Source: Candidatus Bathyarchaeota archaeon (GTDB taxonomy: Archaea; Thermoproteota; Bathyarchaeia; Bathyarchaeales; B26-1). From it: a DNA stretch of 5,310 bases. Made by a program: the position numbers and the translations under genes. Positions 1-5,310 of this stretch are shown in pieces. The notes below the pieces were generated by a model that saw only the letters and a list, made by a program, of their open reading frames with translations, did not search any database and was not told the origin of the DNA. The DNA lies in assembly GCA_018396795.1 (NCBI GenBank), contig JAGTRH010000103.1, forward strand, positions 1-5,310, in the 5' to 3' direction. Within the stretch, counting starts at the first letter, position 1. Each line of letters starts with the position of its first letter.

Positions 1-21
1 TTCATAAATGAGGCGTAGCTG

Positions 22-162
22 TTGACAGTTAAGAAGCCTTTTGTTGTTGCTTGCATTCCCGCCTACAACGAGGAGAGGGCGATCGCTAAGGTTGTTGTTC
101 AGGCTAGGAAGTATGTTGGCAAGGTTTTAGAGGAAACGTTATGGCTTGGCAATAACAATTAA
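22..162 (+). pseudogene. 5' remnant of a family 2 (DPM1-like) glycosyltransferase
   Basis: A 46-codon reading frame opening with TTG encodes the start of a GT2 enzyme: the nucleotide-sugar-binding strand motif ACIPAYNEE is at residues 10-18, followed by the helix AIAKVVVQARKYV. The next expected elements (DDGSTD, DGDGQ, the membrane helices) are all missing. After about base 126 the sequence stops resembling the family and ends in an unrelated tail, LEETLWLGNNN, and a TAA. The intact copy at 1115-2059 matches bases 28-126 with 8 differences in 99. A GAGG-like ribosome site lies just before the TTG (about base 10). The remnant cannot be an active transferase, since only the first strand and helix of a roughly 300-residue protein remain. 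Whether the short peptide is made is unknown. Bases 1-21 are too short to assign to an upstream gene. Confidence 0.8.
28..126 (+). repeat. Direct repeat, left copy (glycosyltransferase 5' end)
   Basis: This 99-base stretch aligns without gaps to 1166-1264 at a constant offset of 1138, with 8 mismatches by eye (about 92% identity). Similarity begins near the TTG codon in both copies and stops abruptly after base 126. Two of the mismatches are silent third-position changes (GCT/GCC, GTT/GTC); the rest alter residues, mostly toward the 3' end. Confidence 0.85.
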
Positions 163-166
163 ATAT
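157..166 (+). promoter_or_regulatory. Possible TATA box for the toxin-antitoxin pair
   Basis: The AT-rich stretch AATTAAATAT resembles an archaeal box A. Archaeal transcription usually starts about 25 bases downstream of the box, which would put the start near 186-190, almost on the antitoxin's start codon. That would give a leaderless or nearly leaderless message. The box overlaps the end of the broken glycosyltransferase frame. This is pattern recognition only. Confidence 0.35.
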
Positions 167-185
167 GGCGGGGAGTATCTAAGAT

Positions 186-383
186 TTGAGAAATATGACG
201 GTTGAAGTTGATTTGAGGGAAATAAAAAGTTTGCTTTCTATCTTGAATAAAAAACTTGATTTGCTGATTGATGATAGAGAAACTTTGTCAGTGATGATGT
301 TAGCGGAAAGATCCCTTAAGGAGTTTCTTGAAAGAGAACCTGATGTTTACTCTGTTAAAGATATTAAGGTCAAGTATCGTTGA
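186..383 (+). CDS. Antitoxin-like small protein
   Basis: This 65-residue protein sits directly before a MazF/PemK-type toxin, and its stop overlaps the toxin's start by four bases (TTGA), so it is most likely the cognate antitoxin. Residues 8-28 form an amphipathic Leu/Ile-rich helix (LREIKSLLSILNKKLDLL), suited to dimerisation or coiled-coil packing. The tail, EFLEREPDVYSVKDIKVKY (residues 46-64), resembles the C-terminal toxin-binding end of small archaeal antitoxins, as far as I recognise it. No ribbon-helix-helix or AbrB DNA-binding fold is obvious, so self-repression of the operon cannot be claimed. The start could be TTG at 186, with GGGGAG about 10 bases upstream, or ATG at 195, which gives a 62-residue protein beginning MTVEVDL. 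The antitoxin role rests mainly on context. The DNA is AT-rich (18 G+C in bases 241-300), unlike the glycosyltransferase copies on either side. Confidence 0.65.
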   Translation: MRNMTVEVDLREIKSLLSILNKKLDLLIDDRETLSVMMLAERSLKEFLEREPDVYSVKDIKVKYR

Positions 384-715
384 AAGGTAAAATTGTTCTT
401 GTTCCTTTTCCATTTACAGATTTGACTGCAACTAAATTGAGACCGGCGTTAGTTTTATTTGAGGGAGAAAGGGACGTTGTAGTGTTGTTCATTTCTTCTA
501 AGGTGTCACGTGAACTTGGACCTACAGATATAGTGGTTGATGAGACTCATCCAGATTTCAAATTGACAGGGCTTAAAGTTGCCTCTGTTATAAGACTTGA
601 CAAAGTTGCAACTATATCGAAAGAATTGATTCTTGGAGAAATTGGGGAAATCGGCGTTAAGCTCAAGAAAGAGATAAACAGGATGATTTCTGAAGCTTAC
701 AAATTCTCATTTTAG
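380..715 (+). CDS. MazF/PemK-family toxin, probable endoribonuclease
   Basis: The 111-residue protein has the layout of MazF/PemK toxins, which cleave RNA and slow growth when their antitoxin is lost. The N-terminal strand GKIVLVPFPFTDLT (residues 3-16) is followed by the conserved loop KLRPALVL (19-26), whose Arg21 is the usual catalytic-site arginine. A VVVLFISS strand (33-40) comes next, then the C-terminal family block SVIRLDKVATISKELILGEI (69-88). The length is normal for the family (about 110 residues). Translation starts with TTG at 380, overlapping the antitoxin's TGA, which implies translational coupling. No domain is missing, so it is probably functional. Its RNA cleavage site cannot be predicted from sequence. 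The pair is probably a mobile or stabilising module placed in the glycan locus, because it is unrelated to sugar metabolism and differs in composition. Confidence 0.88.
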   Translation: MKGKIVLVPFPFTDLTATKLRPALVLFEGERDVVVLFISSKVSRELGPTDIVVDETHPDFKLTGLKVASVIRLDKVATISKELILGEIGEIGVKLKKEINRMISEAYKFSF

Positions 716-738
716 CCATATGTATTAAGATTATTTTG

Positions 739-893
739 ATGTGCTTACTGAACATTTTGTTTGTGTGGGGCTCAAGAATTTCGGTGCCTGGTCACTGGTT
801 AGTTGTTGTTTACGATGCGGTTGATGGGACAAAAGCGTGCTAGACAGTAGCTCTGTCACCAAGATAACTCGCGGCAGGGAGGCTTTGGGCTGA
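739..893 (+). pseudogene. Possible frame-broken small gene before DUF2283 (DUF4258-like?)
   Basis: Bases 716-892 have no intact gene. One frame from ATG 739 to TAG 841-843 gives 34 residues, including SVPGHWLVVVYDAVDGTK, which looks like the central beta-strands of a small globular protein. A different frame, open after a stop at 822-824, continues as KSVLDSSSVTKITRGREALG and ends in a TGA (891-893) that overlaps the DUF2283 ATG as TGATG. A single indel around 825-840 would join the two. DUF2283 genes often follow DUF4258 genes, and the strand pattern is compatible with the end of a DUF4258 protein, but this name is a guess from context. The N-terminal part of such a protein is absent too, so the gene would be both truncated and frameshifted. 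The segment may instead be non-coding. Confidence 0.3.
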
Positions 894-1093
894 TGGGTCA
901 AGGTAAGGTGAGGGTTCGGTTCGACCCTGAGGCTGATATGCTGTACAAGCTTGTTAAGGAAGGACCAGTGAAGGACACAGTTGAGGTTGCTGAAGACGGA
1001 AGTGTGGCTGGCGTGGAGGTTTGGAGAGCTAGGGAGCACGTTTTGGGAAGGTTGGCTGAGCACGTGAAAGCGATGATTCAGACGGCGACCTAG
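893..1093 (+). CDS. DUF2283 family small protein
   Basis: The 66-residue protein carries the DUF2283 signature near its start: KVRVRFDPEADMLYKLVKEG (residues 5-24), then DTVEVAED, then GSVAGVEVWRAREHVLGRL (36-54). The molecular function of DUF2283 is unknown. Members are often encoded next to DUF4258 proteins and have been suspected to be antitoxin-like. Family members usually have another short strand, of the type VFVELDE, between the EVAED and GxVxG segments; here the two are fused as EVAEDGSVAG, so about eight residues appear to be missing. The start is well supported by AGGGAGG at 876-882, ten bases upstream. The stop lies 21 bases before the glycosyltransferase ATG, so the two may be co-transcribed. 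The DNA is G+C-rich (34 of 60 in bases 961-1020), like the glycosyltransferase and unlike the toxin-antitoxin pair. Confidence 0.75.
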   Translation: MGQGKVRVRFDPEADMLYKLVKEGPVKDTVEVAEDGSVAGVEVWRAREHVLGRLAEHVKAMIQTAT

Positions 1094-1114
1094 CTTTGCT
1101 GAGGAAAAGGAAGC

Positions 1115-2059
1115 ATGCAGAGCATTTACGACGGAACGAATAGTGGATGTGTGGATGTTTTGTTTGTTGAGAAGCCTTTTGTTGTTGCCTGCATTCCCGC
1201 CTACAACGAGGAGAGGGCGATCGCTAAGGTTGTTGTCCAGACTAAGAAGTATGTTGACCATGTTGTTGTCTGCGACGACGGCTCAACAGACATGACAGCT
1301 GAAATAGCTGAAGGATTAGGTGCCGAGGTCCTAAAGCATGAACGGAACATGGGTTACGGCGCTGGTCTTTCCTCGCTTTTCAAGAGGGCCCGCGAGCTCA
1401 AAGCAGATGTTATGGTTATACTTGACGGTGACGGTCAGCATAACCCGGCTGAGATTCCTGCGGTTATAGAGCCTATTTTGAATGGTGAGGCTGACATTGT
1501 CAGCGGCTCAAGGTTTCTTGGAAAGAGCGGCAATGGTATGCCTGGGTACCGTAAGAATGGGATTAAGTTGATAACAAGGTTGGCTGGATCCGTTTCTTAT
1601 GAAGGCTTGTCTGATGCGCAGTGCGGCTTCCGCGCCTTTAATAGTAAGGCGATAAACTTGATTAATCCCACTGAGCAGGGTATGGGGGTCTCAACCGAGA
1701 TCTTGATGAAGGCGAAAGAAAACGGGTTAAGACTGAAAGAGGTATCTGTTAACGTTAATTATAACGTAGAGAAGCCTTCTTCGAAGAATCCTTTGTTTCA
1801 CGGGTTAGATGTCATTTTAAATACGGTGAAGTATGCTTCAATGAGGAGGCCGCTGCTCTTCTATGGTGTGCCAGGTGCAGCTGCCATGATTGTTGCGTTG
1901 ATTTTCTGGGTTTGGACTTTTCAAGAGTTCGCTACTACGCACCAGGTGGTAACTAATATTGCTTTGGTTGCCATAGGCGCCACTATAGTGGGACTAATGT
2001 TGCTTACAACAGCCGTCATACTTTGGGTTTTAGTAAGCGTTATAAGAGAAAAGTCGTAG
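1115..2059 (+). CDS. Family 2 glycosyltransferase, DPM1-like polyprenyl-phosphate sugar transferase
   Basis: The 314-residue enzyme most likely moves a sugar from a nucleotide donor to a polyprenyl (dolichyl) phosphate on the cytoplasmic membrane face, supplying lipid-linked sugar for surface glycans or N-glycosylation. The GT-A fold shows IPAYNEE (28-34), DDGSTD (54-59), NMGYGAGL (78-85), the metal-binding DGDGQHNP (104-111), SGSRF (130-134) and the family block DAQCGFRAF (167-175). Two C-terminal membrane helices, about 246-268 and 281-308, are typical of archaeal DPM1/AglJ-like members. Donor and acceptor cannot be read from sequence. The ATG at 1115 has a purine-rich site (GAGGAAAAGG, 1101-1110), but its first 15 residues are atypical. 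An in-frame TTG at 1160 matches the start of the broken left copy and gives the more usual beginning (M)FVEKPFVVACIPAYNEE, so the true start may be 1160. The gene is otherwise complete. Confidence 0.92.
   Translation: MQSIYDGTNSGCVDVLFVEKPFVVACIPAYNEERAIAKVVVQTKKYVDHVVVCDDGSTDMTAEIAEGLGAEVLKHERNMGYGAGLSSLFKRARELKADVMVILDGDGQHNPAEIPAVIEPILNGEADIVSGSRFLGKSGNGMPGYRKNGIKLITRLAGSVSYEGLSDAQCGFRAFNSKAINLINPTEQGMGVSTEILMKAKENGLRLKEVSVNVNYNVEKPSSKNPLFHGLDVILNTVKYASMRRPLLFYGVPGAAAMIVALIFWVWTFQEFATTHQVVTNIALVAIGATIVGLMLLTTAVILWVLVSVIREKS
1166..1264 (+). repeat. Direct repeat, right copy (inside intact glycosyltransferase)
   Basis: This is the partner of bases 28-126. It encodes VEKPFVVACIPAYNEE and the following helix of the intact enzyme. 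The two copies lie in the same orientation, 1138 bases apart, with the toxin-antitoxin pair and DUF2283 gene between them. Recombination between the copies would delete that whole segment and leave an intact chimeric glycosyltransferase gene. Confidence 0.85.
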
Positions 2060-2079
2060 TATGGTCTTCTATTAAAAAT

Positions 2080-2084
2080 GGTGG
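2080..2084 (+). promoter_or_regulatory. Ribosome binding site supporting TTG start of the epimerase stump
   Basis: GGTGG lies six bases before the TTG at 2091, and no ATG is available in frame at the protein's natural N-terminus. The site therefore supports TTG as the original start codon. The 31 bases after the glycosyltransferase stop also contain an AT-rich ATTAAAAAT, too weak to call a promoter. Confidence 0.5.
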
Positions 2085-2090
2085 TTTTGG

Positions 2091-2363
2091 TTGACTAGGG
2101 TTTTGGTTACTGGTGGCGGTGGCTTCATCGGGTCGAATCTTGTGTGTGAGTTGGAGAAGCGTGGGCATGAAGTTTGGATCTGTGATCTGACGCATTCTTG
2201 GAGGTTGAATTATGTTCGTTGTGATGTGAGCAAGTATCGTCAGGTTGAGCGTTTGTTTGAGGAGCATAATTTCGATTATGTTTATCATGCTGCTGCTGAG
2301 TATGGTAGATGGAATGGCGAGGATTATTACGAGAACCTTTGGTTGACTAATGCTGTGAGCTAA
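2091..2363 (+). pseudogene. Truncated NAD-dependent nucleotide-sugar epimerase/dehydratase
   Basis: The 90-residue frame is the N-terminal third or less of an extended short-chain dehydrogenase (normally about 310-340 residues). It has the Rossmann loop VTGGGGFIGSN (6-16), the acidic residue Asp32 that would contact the NAD ribose, a YVRCDVSKYRQVERLF segment (41-56) and a VYHAAAEYGRWNGEDYYEN block (64-82). It stops at LWLTNAVS, where intact relatives continue with a GTKN-type helix. The serine/threonine and YxxxK catalytic residues and the entire sugar-binding half are missing, so it cannot be an active enzyme. The break falls 27 bases before gmd, at the point where G+C content falls. It probably once formed an operon with the glycosyltransferase 31 bases upstream and was cut by arrival of the fucose cassette or by a deletion. 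The lost 3' part is not in the window. Confidence 0.85.
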
Positions 2364-2389
2364 CGCAGAAAACTAACAGGTAATATGCA

Positions 2390-4376
<1,987 letters not shown>

Positions 4377-4394
4377 ACGCGCCGAATGATAGAC

Positions 4395-4410
4395 TATTTT
4401 TAATTATTTA
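4395..4410 (+). terminator. Possible oligo-T terminator after fcl
   Basis: A run of five T (4397-4401) in a T-rich stretch lies about 20 bases after the fcl stop. Archaeal RNA polymerase often terminates at such tracts without a hairpin, and I see no stable hairpin before it. It would separate gmd-fcl from the next gene, which has its own promoter candidate. The whole 4377-4509 spacer is AT-rich, so the call is weak. Confidence 0.35.
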
Positions 4411-4423
4411 TGTTATTAATTTA

Positions 4424-4444
4424 GGAAAAGTTCTTTATATAAAA
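4424..4444 (+). promoter_or_regulatory. Archaeal BRE/TATA promoter candidate for the GT4 gene
   Basis: A purine-rich GGAAAAG (4424-4430) resembling a BRE is followed by CTTTATATAAAA (4433-4444), a strong match to an archaeal TATA box. Initiation about 25 bases downstream would fall near 4463-4468, giving a leader of roughly 45 bases before the ATG at 4510. A second TATA-like stretch, AGGTATATTTAATT, at 4451-4464 is an alternative. The rest of the 133-base spacer holds no gene I can see. Confidence 0.55.
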
Positions 4445-4509
4445 GTTTATAGGTATATTTAATTAAAACTATTACAAATAATTCGCAAGAGAGATTTTTC
4501 ATAGAGGAT

Positions 4510-5310
4510 ATGTCACAGCGAATACTAATGGTATTGGCTGATAAGGGGTTTCCACCAGATATACGTGTTGAAAAAGAAGCTTTAGTCCTATCTCACTACC
4601 ATAAAGTTTACATTTTAACTCAAAGAAGATTTAAGGAACCTGAAGAAGAAAAAATTAATGGCTTTATTATTTTAAGGAGGCTTCTACTCCACAAATATAT
4701 GCCCAAACCAGTTTCTTATCTTCACATGACGTTCCAGCTAATGTATCAACTGATACAAATTTGTATCAAAGAAAATATTGATATTATTCATGTTCATGAC
4801 TTACCTTGCGCAGGACCAGTAATTTTAATTAGTAAGATTCTTGGTAAACCAACTATAATAGATATGCATGAACACTTTATTGAAATGACTAGACCATCAT
4901 TAGGCAGATCCATTAAAAGTCGGTTATTTCTTTATTGTCTATGTCTCTTAGAGACAATTTCATGCAGATATTCGAAGAGAATTATTGTAGTTGTTGAAGA
5001 AAATGCGAAAAGAATCATTCAACGCGGTGTTTCACCCAATAAAGTAATCGTTGTATCAAATACTCCAATTATTAATGACCTTAAAAAAATAAGCGAAACT
5101 TTTAAAAAAAATGAGAAGATCAAGGATCATTGCATTATCTCTTATATTGGCGGTTTTTCGAAGCATAGAGGGCTAGACACACTCATAAGAGCTTTGCCTT
5201 TAGTTATTCAGAAAAGTCAGAAAATTCACGTTCTATTAGTTGGTGATGGTGAATTGAAAGCCATATTGGAACAGATGGTGGACGAATTTAGGTTAAGAGA
5301 TTATGTGACC
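4510..5310 (+). CDS. GT4-type (GT-B fold) glycosyltransferase, 3' end outside window
   Basis: The frame is open from ATG 4510 to the window edge: 267 residues with no stop, of an expected 370-420. The N-terminus, MSQRILMVLADKGFPPDIRVEKEA (in part), has the family's acceptor-side beta1-loop-helix with PPDIRVEKEA at 15-24. DIIHVHDLPCAGPVILISK (91-109, in part) and PTIIDMHEHF (114-123) continue the N-terminal Rossmann domain. KVIVVSNTP (178-186) leads to the linker, and the donor domain begins with ISYIGGFSKHRGLDTLIRAL (210-229) and VLLVGDGE (241-248). The EX7E donor motif would lie beyond the edge. Such enzymes transfer a sugar from a nucleotide donor to a growing cytoplasmic glycan. GDP-fucose from the neighbouring genes is a possible donor, but this is inference. 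GAGG at 4504-4507 is very close to the ATG; an in-frame ATG at 4528 is a less likely start because it would shorten strand beta1. Confidence 0.9.
   Translation, partial: MSQRILMVLADKGFPPDIRVEKEALVLSHYHKVYILTQRRFKEPEEEKINGFIILRRLLLHKYMPKPVSYLHMTFQLMYQLIQICIKENIDIIHVHDLPCAGPVILISKILGKPTIIDMHEHFIEMTRPSLGRSIKSRLFLYCLCLLETISCRYSKRIIVVVEENAKRIIQRGVSPNKVIVVSNTPIINDLKKISETFKKNEKIKDHCIISYIGGFSKHRGLDTLIRALPLVIQKSQKIHVLLVGDGELKAILEQMVDEFRLRDYVT

Noticed and set aside
843..857. Small hairpin GACAG-TAGCT-CTGTC
   Set aside because: A 5-base stem with a 5-base loop is common by chance, is not followed by a T-tract, and lies within a probable gene remnant.
818..894. Possible box C/D guide RNA (TTGATGG ... 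CTGA)
   Set aside because: The C-box match is imperfect, internal D'/C' boxes are missing, and the 70-base spacing does not fit a typical archaeal C/D RNA.
731..1261. 176-codon open frame on the minus strand
   Set aside because: It runs antisense to the DUF2283 gene and the glycosyltransferase start, both of which have clear family motifs. Its own translation is Ser/Leu/His-rich with no recognisable domain.
2040..2288. 82-codon minus-strand open frame over the epimerase stump
   Set aside because: It is a shadow of the epimerase frame, whose Rossmann motif is clear.

Overview
The window looks archaeal. Several genes start with TTG, AT-rich stretches resemble TATA boxes/BRE elements, no bacterial -35/-10 promoters stand out, and the gene families (DPM1-like GT2, archaeal MazF/PemK pair, DUF2283) fit archaea. 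A Bathyarchaeia or other Thermoproteota-like lineage is my guess; the sequence alone does not settle it. The region is an accessory surface-glycan (glycosylation) locus with signs of repeated rearrangement.

Bases 1-1114 are a patchwork. First comes a broken 5' fragment of a family 2 glycosyltransferase (22-162). A compact toxin-antitoxin pair follows: a small antitoxin-like protein and a MazF/PemK-family toxin overlapping by 4 bases (186-715). Bases 716-892 hold no intact gene, only what looks like a frame-broken remnant. A small DUF2283 protein (893-1093) comes next.

Bases 1115-2059 encode an intact DPM1-like polyprenyl-phosphate sugar transferase with two C-terminal membrane helices. Its first ~100 bases match the broken copy at the left edge at about 92% identity, so the toxin-antitoxin/DUF2283 segment lies between two direct copies of the same gene start. 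Directly after it is a 90-residue N-terminal stump of an NAD-dependent sugar epimerase (2091-2363), cut off before its catalytic Tyr-Lys pair.

At about 2360 base composition drops sharply. A two-gene operon for GDP-L-fucose follows: GDP-mannose 4,6-dehydratase (gmd, 2390-3433) and GDP-L-fucose synthase (fcl, 3435-4376), 1 base apart. A 133-base AT-rich spacer with a good TATA/BRE candidate then leads into a GT4-type glycosyltransferase (from 4510) that runs off the right edge. Together the genes suggest synthesis of GDP-L-fucose (or a close 6-deoxyhexose), lipid-linked sugar transfer, and assembly of a surface glycan. I see no clearly new biological system. The most notable features are the duplicated and truncated glycan genes around the toxin-antitoxin module and the abrupt boundary before gmd.
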